From Montifringilla adamsi (lineage: Eukaryota > Chordata > Aves > Passeriformes > Passeridae): a stretch of 64,000 bases of DNA. The stretch spans positions 248,001 to 312,000 of the forward strand of contig JAGGNK010011336.1 in assembly GCA_017590115.1 (NCBI GenBank), written 5' to 3'. A model generated the notes under the pieces. It made no database searches. It was not told the origin of the DNA and saw nothing but the letters and a program-made list of their open reading frames with translations. Shown here in pieces: positions 14,101 through 25,900 of this stretch (position 1 is the first letter of the stretch; every line of letters begins with the position of its first letter). A program made the translations under genes and the position numbers.

Positions 14101-17100
14101 TGTGCGTGACCCTGTGCTGGAGGGATTTGCCTTCTAGAAAAGGAAAATGAGAGCTGCAGGTGAGATTCTGCTGTGGGAATTCAGCAGGACTCTCTTTAAG
14201 TACAACTCATCTCTATGCATCCAGTCTGGACTTGCATGGAAAACAAGCATGTGAAACCCTGGGAATAAACCACCTACTTCCTCGTGAGGACCTGTAAGTC
14301 TCACCCAACAAGCCAGTCATGTAGCTGCAAAGGATGCAAATAAACTCTGCCGTGTAATTAGCACCCTTTGTATGCCAGGGCAATCATTCCTAACCCCACA
14401 TGCAACCAGGAGCCAGGTCTGCCTGCACGGGGCTCAGTTCTAATCACCCTCCCCAGGTGTAAAGCTGCGCTGCTTCTCTCAAGTCAGGATCACATGGTGA
14501 TGCTTTGCCCATATGGGAGGAGCTGGCTTGTGACATGAGAGGTCAGTTGTGCTGCAAGGACAAATATCCTCTTCTAAAGCCCCCAGCCAGTGCTAATAGG
14601 AGTGGTAAATATCTGCAGCACGCTGAGCTAAATTAGTCTGATTTTATTACATTAAAGAATGAAATGTCTATGCAGCATTTTTCTGGGTGAGACTCTGAAC
14701 TGCCACTGAGGCATCTGTGATGGTGGGGTACTTTCCATCCCATGTTGTCCCTGGTAGCCTGATTTTTGTATTCTGCACTATGCAGACAAAGCACTGGTAG
14801 TAGAGGCTGAAGCACAGTCACTGATCCTAGGGGGCTCCTCCTCCCTTGAGCCTTGCTGTTTGTACCAGAAAAACAGACACAGCTCCTTGGAAGGAGGCTG
14901 TGTGACTTCAGGGGCTGGTGTGATTGTCTCTGCAAGACATTTGATGGGTGTCACAGTGACAGCTGGAGCAATGCTTCTTTTCCTAGGACGAGAGGTTTGG
15001 AAAATAGAGTCTGGGGGTGTGGGAAAGCTCTTTCTCTGTGCTGTCCTTGATGGCCTAAAGGGTCATTGAGAAATGACACCAAGGGGATCCAAACTGGAGG
15101 GGTGCTTCTCATTTTCAGAGGTGCAGAGCAGGCATCAGGTGGGTAAGCAGAGCTGGCCTCCAGGTGAGGCTGGAAGCAGCATGCTGGCTGTAGACAGGGG
15201 CATCTCTGCAGTGGGGCAGCCCTGGGGTTTGCAGGCATGCTGGCGCTCCAAGCAGCACTGCAGCCTTCACAGGAGTCAGTATCTAAGGCAGACTTTAAAA
15301 ACAGCCTCGTCTTGTGCTGTTGCTTAAGAGTGAGATGGAAATCTCACTGTGTTTATACAGGCTGAAATGATAGGACTCCGCTTGAGCAAACGCTTGCAAT
15401 GAAAGATTCAGCTGGCTATGGAGCTTTGCTTCCAGGAGCAGAAGAAAACCACTTAGCCATTTAATCCTTTGAAGACTTCAGTCACCCTGATAAGATGTAG
15501 ACAGGGCAGGACAAGGGAGATGGCTTTCGTGTGCCTCTGCAAGACTGTCACTTCCCTGGGCATCCCACCACCCCAGAGAGCCACACAGGCCAGCACGGCT
15601 CCTGAGCCTGCCCACTGCCCTTTCCCCAGCTGTGACACAGTCCCTCGATTTAAACCCTTAATCCTGGGAAGATTGTGCAATAGCTCCTTCAGGCTGAGAA
15701 TGGATTATGCCCGTTTCAAAGGTATTTGGCACTCTGGCTGCACCGGGAGAGCCCAATCAACCGGCCCAACCTCTCCTGCACGAGCACCTGCAGGCAATTC
15801 TTGCAGCTGGTGCCTAGCAACTTGCTCTAAGCTGCTCTCACAGCTAAAATTCAATGTTCTTTCCACCTTCCTCCCCAGAGGAGCAGCTCCTGGGTCAACA
15901 TCAGGGAAGAATGAGACATTTCTCACTCAGCTTGCTATAAATTAGTGGTATGGGAGGGGCTGCTTTCTCTCTCGAGCAGGTGTCCCGCAGCCAGCTAAAA
16001 AGGCATCTCCTCTCAGCATACGGGACAGCTTCAAGTTGAGGAGATTAAGTAAAATAGGGGTTTTTTTCCCCTCCTTCCCAATTTGTTTTCTGCTCCCAAA
16101 TGCCTCTCCCTTCTTGCAGTTCTCCACAGAAGAACCAGGCTTGGAGTCATACTGTATCTCACCTTGGCTTTGCTTGGATGAGCCCCAGGTTATGCCAACA
16201 CACACGGGTAGCTGTGCTGAGCACTCTGCAATGATGCACAGCAACTTTTAGATCACCTGTGTGACAAATGAATCGGAGAGAGATGCCCCTGGGAAATGGC
16301 GAGCACCAGAAAAAAAAAAATGCATAGGAAACCAAGACTGCCTGTTTATGGGACTGAGATGTTCGATGAGGTAGTGAGGCAAACGTCAGCCAGCCTGGGC
16401 AGGACCGAGCAGCGTGTTCCTGCGTGTGGGCAGGGCACAGGGATGGGTGCTGGGAAGAGGGAGCCAAAGGGAGGATCCAGCTGCAGAGTGGGCAGGGGCT
16501 CGGGGAGCAGCACATCCTCCAGCGTCTGCTGGCACGGTGCAGAGGGAGGAGCGCTCCAGCTGGAAGAGTTGGGAAGCTGTGAGTAGATGAAGTCCATAAG
16601 TAGTAGGGCTGTGGTACGGCAGCCTGGGTGTTTTTCAGAGAAAAGCAGGACGAGGTGCCATGTAGGGCATTTCCAAACTCTGGGAGGGCACGTGTTTGCC
16701 TCTGGGAACAAGCCCGAGATCCAGACGGATTTCCCAGCGGGAGTCTGTTAGGACATCTCAGACTTGCCTGAGTGACACAGCTCCCTGGTGGGGTCTGGTG
16801 GGAGGGCAGCTGACTCCTGCCTGCCCTGGCTGTTCCCAGTGCTAGCGCTGGTTCACCGCTGCAGAGCTGACCTCTCCTTGCCTCCCCAGTTTTATTCCTT
16901 GGGAAGCCCTGGGTGGTCCTAGTAACTGCAGCCAGAGGGTTGGAGGTGCCTTATTGCTGTGGATAGGGTGGGTGTCAGCAGAGCAACCTTTATCTCAGAC
17001 CTGTCTGTCCTCAGCTGCTGACTGCCTGCAGCACTGCACAGTCTGGAAGGAGGAGTGGGAATCTCCTGGTCACTAGTTTGGACTTGGAAGCCTGAAGCAG

Positions 17101-17230
17101 ATGAGGAGAGCGGTTGGTAAGCGCAGAAGCACCAATGGAGATGTCTCCAGCTCATCCCAGGACCCTCAGCCCTCCAAGGTGGATCATGGCTCTGTTCCCC
17201 AGCCCAGCAGTGGTGCTCAGCATGCTTCAG
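17101..17230 (+). CDS. ATL2: candidate alternative first coding exon of ATL2
   Basis: An ATG at 17,101 opens a 43-codon frame that runs without a stop to a good donor (CAG|gtaggt) at 17,230. It ends one base into a codon. That is exactly the phase needed to join exon 2 at 36,640 (G+GT = Gly), the same as the CpG-island exon at 19,854. The peptide starts MRRAVGKRRSTNGD, then becomes Ser/Pro/Gln rich and ends HASG. Human ATL2 also has an Arg-rich then Ser/Thr-rich N-terminus ending in Gly at this junction, but the resemblance is only compositional. An in-frame TAG lies 27 bases upstream, so the ATG is the first available. The Kozak context is weak (C at -3). Using this exon would give a 598-residue protein. 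A chance open frame remains possible. Confidence 0.45.
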
Positions 17231-19300
17231 GTAGGTGTTTGGCTGAAGGATTTGTTATCATACGGATTACTTTAAACAAGCCCAACTGCATTGCACAGGC
17301 TGGCTGATGAGGATTGAGAAACACTTTATACAGAAAGGCATAAAGGACCCAAGCCTGATTCAGCCTTTCCTAGTGTCCAGTGGATGCTTCTAGCCTGCAT
17401 GGGTCAGGAACTGGCCAGTCCCATGCCATGCTGTGATTCCTGAAGGCCAGGAGACATTGTGGTGGCTCTGTTTCCCTTCCAGCCGCAGGAAGGGACAGCT
17501 CTCCAAGCAGCATGGCTGAGCAGCCTTTGTCTCATTGCATGGTGTTTGCTGGCTGGCCCAAAGTGGGTTTGGGACAGCAGAGTTTTCAGAGCAGCATGGC
17601 CAAATCCAGGAGAAGATGCTGCCTGTAGTACAAAACTGTGACTCTGGGGGCTGAAGGGACTACTGGCCCAGCTGGCACTCAGGGTCAGGAATCCTTCTAC
17701 TCCAGCAATCCCTTCCCACCACAGCCTGCCTGTGGTTTGCACAGTTGCTCCCAAGCTCCTTCCAGGCCAAATCCATAGCCAGCTTAAGCAGTTTCCGTCC
17801 TAACTCCTTTTCTAGCCTGGCTCAGGAATGTAGCTGGAATGCAGTGGAGATGGGGACCTTTGCAACCAGAAGACCTGTTGATAGCAAAATCCTCAGCCCA
17901 GAAAATGTCTCCTTCCTTCCTGCAGACATAAGAGGACAGAATTAAGGCTGAGCTTTCTGACCTCCAAGTTCTTGACTTCTGCTCTCACGTTACAGCAGCA
18001 GCAAATCCTGTTGCATGAAGCAGAAATCTATCTGTCTGAACACGCACTATTTCAAACTCTTCTCTGTGTAAACTGTTCCAGACTTGACCAGGAACAAGGC
18101 TGTTTACTAATAGCAGAATTAGGAAACTTCTTTAGTATTATGGTGGTTTCCCCCCTGTTTATTTTAGTTTGCATATTGAGCTGCTGAAGCTTAAATTTGG
18201 CAGCTAACAGTGTCAATGTGTTTTACTTCAAGTTATTTCCCTTCCCTTGATTGCCTGAATATCTCTGCAATACCTCTGTGTACAGAGTGTGCTCTGCCTT
18301 CCTTCCGATGGAAAGAAAGGTTTTCCTTCACTTGGTATGAGTTTAGAAGGACAAGCAATGGTATGCTCATTTTCAGCAAATAAATAGGGGATATTAAACG
18401 GCCAATGGCGATATTTTTGGGTTATTTTCTAGCAGTCATATGAACGCTTTTGTACAAAGGGGTTGAATCCTGCTTCCATTTATTCTGACGTAAATCTACA
18501 ATAATAAAGTTCTTTTAAAGAACTGCATATTTTATTAATTCAAGTGTCATAACTAGAATGAATATATGATAATAGTTTGATCATTGTATCCTTCTGCAGT
18601 TCTTACTTGCTGTGATTGCAGCATCTTTTTCATGTGTTGTAGGTATTAAACTTTCTAACACAAGGGCTACCAGTGTAAGTACTTCAGGAGTGTCATGAAC
18701 CCCTGTGTTAGGAAACCCCCTATGTGCTACTTTGATAGTAAAGGAAAGCAAGTTGTAGGTGCTTCTGTGATAGTTTGTTTTTACTTTGAAAATCTCTTCT
18801 GAGCTTTCTCTCCACCTCCATTTTGGCAGAACCAAACTCTGTTTGCTTTTAAGATTGCTGTCACTCACAAGCTGCCTCTCCAGAACTAAGTAAGTTGGCA
18901 TAGCTAAAAATTGAGAAAAATTATTTCTGCAGAGAGCATTGCCACGGTGAAGTGGGGTTTTGCAAGCCTGTTGCTCACTTCACATGATGATTTATTGGAC
19001 ATTGTGTTCTTGTAACGAGTGACAAGGTCATACTGACCAATTTGCCTGAGAAGGTTTACACAACCTTTAGCAATAGGAAACCTCACAGACTTAAAAACTT
19101 CATGCAGTAAGGGCAGCTCACTTTCACAGCTGGCCTTTTAGAAGGATGAAGCAAGGTCAGTTCGGATGGAGAGGAACAAGACTCTTGCAAACCCCAGAGA
19201 CAGCAGGAATGTTTGGTTCCTTGGAAACTTGTGTGGCTTGTTCTGATTTAGAGCTGTCCCGCGTGATTCCAGCCCCAGTGCTACAGTGAGGAGCGAGGAG
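17231..19300. other. DNA between the candidate and main ATL2 first exons
   Basis: No coding signal or recognised repeat was found. Base composition shifts from GC-moderate to AT-rich near 18,200-18,900, then rises steeply into the CpG island. Confidence 0.5.
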
Positions 19301-19358
19301 CTGGAGTTATGGCTGGCAATGCAGAGCGGCCCGCTCGCTCTCCTGGCTGTCCCCCGGC

Positions 19359-19372
19359 CCAGCAGAGGGGGA
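19359..19372 (+). promoter_or_regulatory. possible CTCF core motif
   Basis: CCAGCAGAGGGGGA matches the CTCF core except for one base in the usual GGC position. It lies at the upstream edge of the CpG island, a common place for CTCF. Short motif match only. Confidence 0.25.
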
Positions 19373-19607
19373 ACCAGCAGGGTGAGGGTGCAGGTGGACA
19401 CCAGCACACGGGTCACGGTCCGGCTGTGAGCTCTACACGAGCGAGCTGTGGCCGAGGGAGGCAGGGAGGGACCCCTGAAGGATGCGCTGCCTCAAGAGGT
19501 GTTTTGTACGGCCGGGGGGCCTCCTCACCCCGTGCCCCGCGGGAGCCCCGCTGCTCCATCTCAGCACACGCCGTGAGGGAGGCACTCAGCTCGGAGGCTG
19601 GGCCTGT

Positions 19608-19670
19608 GTGCATGTCTGTGTCTCTGTGTGTATGTATGTGTCTGTCTGTCTGTCTCGCTCTCTCTCCGCT
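19608..19670. repeat. TG/TCTG/TC microsatellite
   Basis: Impure TGTG, TGTATG, TCTG and TCTC units run together inside the CpG island, about 190 bases before the ATL2 start codon. The tract may be polymorphic. Confidence 0.75.
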
Positions 19671-19817
19671 GCCCTCACGCCGCCCGGCCCCTCAGCGCTT
19701 CCCCCTTCCCGCTGCAGCCCCCGGGGGCTGGGGCTCCAGCTCCGGCCCCGCCCCTCCCCGCGCGAGGCCTCGCCCCGCGCGCCGCCGGCGGGCGATAAAG
19801 GTCTCGCGGCGGAGCTC

Positions 19818-19825
19818 TGACGTCA
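19818..19825. promoter_or_regulatory. ATL2: CRE palindrome TGACGTCA
   Basis: A perfect 8-base cAMP response element, the CREB/ATF binding site, lies 28 bases upstream of the ATL2 start codon. ATF-family factors mediate ER-stress responses, which would suit an ER-shaping protein. That functional link is inference. Confidence 0.6.
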
Positions 19826-19849
19826 CGGGGAGTTAATTTTAAACCCGGA

Positions 19850-19861
19850 CAAGATGGCGGC
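19850..19861 (+). promoter_or_regulatory. ATL2: YY1 motif overlapping the start codon
   Basis: CAAGATGGCGGC is the classic YY1 motif and also contains the ATG, with A at -3 and G at +4 (a strong Kozak context). Many TATA-less mammalian genes carry YY1 sites just downstream of the transcription start, often including the initiator ATG. This suggests a short 5' UTR. Confidence 0.6.
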
Positions 19862-19914
19862 GAGGGACGCGGCGCGGCGCGCGGGCCCGGCCCGCCACCG
19901 GCCCGCCCCGGCAG
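19854..19914 (+). CDS. ATL2: ATL2 exon 1 (CpG-island first coding exon)
   Basis: The start codon lies in a strong Kozak context within the CpG island. The exon encodes [20 protein letters not shown] plus the first base of Gly21, and ends at donor GCAG|gtaacg. It is shorter and more Ala/Arg-rich than the roughly 40-residue human first exon, and the two do not align well. N-termini vary widely among atlastins. Confidence 0.75.
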
Positions 19915-22900
19915 GTAACGAGGCCCGGCGGCGGCACCGGGGCTGCGCTCGCGAGGTCGGTCCGGAGCGCGGGGCTGGGCGGCCTGGCGGCGCCGCGCGG
20001 CGCCGGGGGAAAGGCCCCCGTGTCTCCCCCCTCCTCAAAATGGCGTGGGCGGCCGCCCACCCCCGAGGGGCGGCGGGGAAATCGCGGCAGCGGCCCCTGC
20101 GCCCGGCCCGCGGTCGCTCCCCGGCGGGGTCACCCCGCTTTCCCCGCTCTGCTGCCGGGGCCTCCCCCGCTGCGGTCGGCGGCCCGTGCCGGAGCGGGGG
20201 CGGCCCGGGGGCCACTGTCGGTGACCTTATTCCCCGCTGCGGTGCGGCCGGCCTCACCGTGGGTGCCTCACCCCCGGCAGGAGCGGGGGCTGCGGCCCCG
20301 GCGCCCGCGGGGCGCTCGCGTTGCACAGTGCCGGGACCGGAGCCAGGTAGCTCGGAGGGCGCCGACTTTCCCGGGGCCGCGTCCGCTTGCGGAGGGAGCA
20401 GCCCCGGGTAGCTCGGGGAAGGAGGTGACTGATCCCTGTCGGCCCGTCCCCCACATGGAGCTGGTGCGCTCCGCTGTCAGCGCGGCTCTTGCCTGTAATC
20501 TATCCCCCGGTGGGGATGGGACATGGCTTTGGCTGGGTGTTTAGCCTCGGGTGTGCTGGAGTCTGCGCAGTGTGTTTCTTAAAGTATGGTTATTTCTCGG
20601 GAACGGCTTAAAAGCTGGGAGCTCGTAGCATCTCCCTGCCGTACGCTCGGGGAGGGGGGCAGCTGGGGCCTGTGAGGGTTGTACCGCCTCGAACGCTGAG
20701 TTGGATCATGTGAGGTTTTTAGCACTGCACTGGAACACTGAACTATTTTAACATCTTTGTTGTGTAACTCTCACTTAATTTGGAAGCACAACGATTGGAC
20801 TGGGCACAATTAAACAAAACCTAGCAGATGCCATGTGCCACGATTGGTTTCAATTGCTTGATTTGCAAGCCAACTAGAGATAGGGAAATCTAGCTGCACT
20901 ATAAACTGGGAGATACAGAATGACAACTCACCTGGCTTGATTTACAGGGAGGAAAAGGTGGTGCTTCTGAGCATCAGGAAAAGTTTGATTGTGTTTGGCA
21001 GCATTGCAATTTGAATAATTTAAAAGAGCCCAGAGATTGAAGTTGAGGTTATGATACTGCTTTACTGCTCAAGGACTGGTCTCTCTTCCTCCCAGCACTG
21101 CTCAGTTTTCTTTGATTTCAGTTTTCTGTGTTTTTGCCACTCTGTCATTTAATTATCTCAAAGCATTAGATTATTGAATAGTTTTCTCAAGGTCATAAAA
21201 GTGCCAGCACACCTGTAATAAATGGCCTTTAATTAGCTATGTCATCATTAGCAGTGGAAACATGTACATGTCACTCTTAGTTGCATCTGAACTTTAGTCA
21301 TGGAACAGCTTAGGTGATAGGGTCTGTGTGGATGACCTGTGCCTGCCTGCAGAAGGGCTTTCTGTACAGTGAAATGAAGCAGAGGGATAGGTTGGAATAG
21401 TTACAAGAGCAGGAGTGAAACAGGAGAGGCCTTTAACTCCTCCTGTACCATTACTGAGTGTTGCTTAACAGCTGTTACGTCCTAGCTTACCCTAAAATCA
21501 ATAATCGTGTTACAGCACCTCCTCAAATAATAGCACTAGTTTTGTTTTTTCAGCTGGAGTTATTTTGAAAGCAGTGAGTGGAGTTGAGGAAGGCTGTATG
21601 CTTTCCTTTTCACGTTCACTTGCCTGCAGCTTTAAACCCAGCAGAGAAATAGTTACAGCACAGAAGAGTTTTACTTGGATTGTTGTGAAAGCATTGTTTT
21701 TAAACATGACAGTCTGTCCTGGTTTAGGAGGCTGGGCAGCTCTTGTTCGTGTTGGATGCACAGGAATGCTTGAGCCACTTCTTACAAGAGTCCTAATACT
21801 TCTTAGGTACCTTGTGTCAACTACAGTCCCTGTGGTTTGCTTAAATATCAATGATTAATATTTTCCTACTGACTGTACTAATAAAGTAGCACTGATGGAG
21901 CAAGGTGCTGTGATAGATGAGTTTTCTCTTCCTGCCCTAGTAATGGAAGGTACACTGCCTCATGGTGGCTAGCCTGAACAGGAGCAGGTCTGCTGGGGGG
22001 AGAAGGGCTGGGGATTTTCCTCCAGTGTAATAGAGGAGCACTTCTCTCCTGGTGGCTGCATCACATCGTCCCCAGCTTTGAGTTTCCCAACTTCCAAACC
22101 AGATGAGGATTTGGTGTTGGTCTCCAGCACCAGCACGATCACAGGCTTCACTTCAGTGCTGTAATAAAAGTACTTTTAACTTTGTGCCTGTTGTCAGTAG
22201 ACTGTTGTACATCTTATCACAGTCCATGGGAGTTTCAAGGACGTTCATAGGGAAAACTACCAAATTTCACTCAAATGTTACCTTACATAAATTGCGGTTG
22301 AATTTGCTTTTGTTCTTGTATTACGATTATGAACAGACCCCATCCCTGGGATGATTTTTATATTCAAGGCAGTCTTTGAATGGGAAGTTTGAAACTTTAA
22401 AATCAGGCTGAGTTGTTTTCTTGTTTTTAAGTTTACTTAATTTCTTTTTCTACTGTTGCTGCATGCTGTGCCCTACAATGTGATCTGTGAGCTGCCTGAG
22501 TGCATTTTTTCAACTTTTTTGCTGAAGGCTGCATTTACTTCTTAAACTTTCTATACTAGTTGTTAGCATTTTAGGTTTTGTCTTTAACCTCAACTATCTA
22601 AGGTGAACAAGGCATAAAAAATATTTTCTAAGTTTCTGCATAGGCTGTATTTGCCATTGGTCAGCAACTGAAAAAATTCAGAAATACTTATATATGGTGG
22701 TTCTTTAGACTTTACTCTTGCTGAAGTATGACTGGGTTTCTTTTTTTAAAACATTTTCAACAACTTGAACTTCCTGAGATGTCCTGGGGGAAAGATAGAA
22801 GTAGCTTTCCTTGGTTTTGGAAGGTTGTTCTTGATATGATACAAAGAATTGTTGTCTCATCCTGTAGCTGATTTTAAGGTCATGGTGCTGCATACGGAGT

Positions 22901-25900
22901 TGATTTACTGAATACATTTCTGGAGTTGGGATTTGTGTCTGAAAGGCCAGAACAAGCAAATGAGCAAAAGTTGCTGTTTAAGATATATGTGAAAACATGG
23001 CTCACATTGATGTCTGCTGTTTCAGTTAGCTGCAAAGAAATGACTGATAAGAAATAAGTGATGTCTTTTAGGATAAGAATTACAATCAAGGCATTTCTAG
23101 GAGCAAATTAATACATAATAGGAACTTGTGTTTTGAGAGCATTGGTAACTAACTTGCCTGACCTTTAGCTTCTGCTTATTTCTGAAAGAATATATTCTGT
23201 GTAGTGTTCGTTTCCAGGAAGACAAGACTTTGTTTGCTTGCCAAGCTTTTTGAAAAACTTTGAATATAAAACTTGGAAGGACTGTTGAAGTTCCTTCCTT
23301 CAACTCCCCAAGCTGGTGTTTAGCTGGAGCTCTTGCTCTGCAGCAAAGCAAGGAGCTCACTGTCCCCCTTTGTGTTTGGGAGGGAGCCCACATCCCTGTT
23401 CTAGGGCCATAATTATCTCTACAGGATGTGTAAACATGTGGACATCCTCCATAAGTTGTCTATTCAGTTTGTCTGGAATTTGTCACTGAGAATTTTGGCT
23501 GCTCCATGGGAACGTTACTCCTTGAAGTAACAAGACTGCTTTATATCTCAGTGTGAGAATAGTAGATCTTTGAAGCTATATAAGTATCTGCTTCAATTAG
23601 CTAAACAGGAAAGGAAAGAGAAAAGCTATGCTAATTTAATTATGGTTAGTAGCTGGCTTCTCTTTAAGTTGAAAAACTTAAAGTAGAATGTTTGCCACCA
23701 AAGATGGTGCTACTGTGCATCCAAGGCAGTCCAGAGGAACTTCCTTGAGTAAATGCAGGTAAGATGGATGTTGGGATTCCTGTTTGATGCCCACTTGATA
23801 TGAGCAGCACTAATAGGAAATCAAGTATAAGGTGAAAGAGAAGTCCATCTGGGCCTTTGCAGAAATGATTTATGAAAATACATCTTATTTTAAGAGTGGC
23901 CCTGCTCTTGTCTGTCATGGAGGAATAGGTGAGAGGATTGGCAAAAGTCTGCGTAAAAGGCTGCATAAAGTGTATTTTGGGGAAGGATTTTTTGTTCACA
24001 GCTTGCTTACTTGGTCTCTATTTATACTTTGTATGCGGGAAACTCTGATACACTTTACTAGGAGGGGAGATGTCTCGTGGAGTTTGTTGTTTTGGTTTTT
24101 TTCCTAAATGTGTTTTCAGCTTTATTTTCAGTGCAGATGATGAGCAAACAATGATTGCACTTCCAGCCTATATATTGGTGATTTTTGCATGGCAAGGTGG
24201 GATTTCCTACTGCAGGTCATGGCATGTTTCTTTCAAAGGACTGGAATAGAAGCCAAAATGTTGAAGACTTGAACTGATAAGATGTTGTACAGATTGTAGA
24301 CATGGAATGTAGAACGCAATTTCCAGTGAATTGATATTTGAGAATAGAACCTAATTTGCTCTTACGCAGTTGTTGTTCCAGTGACATCAGAATCAGGTTC
24401 CAGTCTGTAGTTTGTGTCAAATTATAATGCATTTATTTTCCCACCATCACCTCAGAGATAAGCATGTTGAATTTACAAGTTCTTATTGGTCTCAGTAAAA
24501 TATTTGGAATGTCTTTTTGAGCAATGTATTGGATAATACCTCCAGGATAACAAGGTGGCTTTTTTTTTTTTTTTTCCCACTTGGATTGAAAATTACGGAA
24601 ACTTGTTGGAGAACATGTGTCAACTGCTTGTACTGACGTGTTAGGGTTGCTTTCCCTGTGTTGTGCATACTTGGAAAAGTTGTTCTCACCTCTTATCTCC
24701 TCCAGCAGGGTGGTACTGCTGAGTGGAAGAGTAAGTGCCGTTATTTTAGCTGTTTCTTTAAACCCAATCCTGTGATAATACTGCCTGCAAACTTGCTGTC
24801 TTGTTCCCTTCCTGCCTCGACCTCTTCTGCATGAAAGAAAGGGTCTTCTGGCTTTTACTTGTAGGTGTTCATTTGCCTTGGTCCGTGTGGTGTGATCTAC
24901 TTGGGGAACTGTAAACTTTTGGGAAATAAAAGGTTCAATCTGTCAATCCTTTGCCTAATATGGGAATCATCACAGCCCTGATTTCAGGGGAGGAACAGTC
25001 ACTTAAAGTATGTGAACTCCTAGGCATGGAGACAGAGGCTTGGCCTCCTTTAATGTATAGCTTAGACATAAAATAATAGTGAAAATAACTGCTGTAGAAA
25101 ATGAGGTTAAGGCTCTTGATATAATCAAATCACTTTCTTAAAGCAAGAAGTCATCTTGCTTTTAAGAGAATTAAGTTTCTTAAATACTTTGTAATCCTGA
25201 ACTAAGGAACTGTATTTAAGATTTTAAACATTGCCTTGAAGCTGCCCTCAAAGCAGCTAACACTTATCTTTCAGGGAACAAAGTCGTAAGCTTGTCATTA
25301 GGGTAGGAAGGGAAAGCAGTTCAAAATTCTTAAACGGAAATCTTTTGAACTGCTGGTATGTCAGGCTCGTTGCTAATAAATTGTTTGAAAAAGTGCAGTA
25401 AGTAATGATTTTGAGGGTTAGGACATAGAACTGGAGTATTTTCTAAAGCTAATAATACTATAGAAATAGCTGCTGAAGACCTACATGTTATGTGTTGAGA
25501 TTTAAAAGGCAAAAACCCTTTCAAAATAAAATACTGCTGGTACAAACATTCAGAAATGTGACTTCTGCTTTTAAATTTAATTTTTTTCAATAGAAAAATA
25601 AGCACGCTGTCTACTGTGAACATTTGGATAGCAAATGTGATTAAATGCTTGTAGAACCTTGAGATGCTATGAGAAATCTTGCTTGTTTGAGAAGACCCTT
25701 GAAATGCAGCTTGGTGCTTTTGAAGAGGTTGGAAGTTGGCTTGTGAAGGACTGAATATTATTCTTAGTCTTGTTCTAAGTACTTTGAGTTGCAGACATAT
25801 CACTGTGTCATTAATCAAATATCAAACTGAGTTGTTCTTTAGTCTAATCTTTTGTTGATTTATTTCTGTGGTGCATTAGGACTAGATTAAGCTTTAGTGA

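Larger units (their letters stand above)
1..17000. other. 5' flanking DNA, no supported gene
   Basis: No stretch here gives an open frame with splice signals and a recognisable protein. The open frames present are short, rich in Trp, Cys and Ser, overlap on both strands, and match nothing I know. The stretch contains an A-rich tract near 944-1006, a short GTT/ATT microsatellite near 6,615-6,645, GC-rich DNA around 6,700-9,700, and a degraded CR1-like segment near 10,620-11,150. Untranslated exons or a long noncoding RNA cannot be excluded from sequence alone. Confidence 0.6.
19300..20530. promoter_or_regulatory. ATL2: CpG island promoter of ATL2
   Basis: This is the only long stretch in the window dense in CG dinucleotides and runs of C and G. 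It spans the ATL2 start codon and the start of intron 1. Visible elements include a GC box (CCCCGCCCC, 19,746-19,754), a full CRE palindrome (19,818-19,825), a YY1-type motif over the start codon, and a CT/GT-rich microsatellite at 19,608-19,670. There is no convincing TATA box; GATAAAG at 19,794-19,800 is the nearest AT-rich word. This pattern suits a broadly expressed gene. Confidence 0.85.

Noticed and set aside
19854..20411. 185-codon open frame through the CpG island
   Set aside because: Only the first 61 bases are ATL2 exon 1. The rest is read-through of intron 1, kept open by high GC content.
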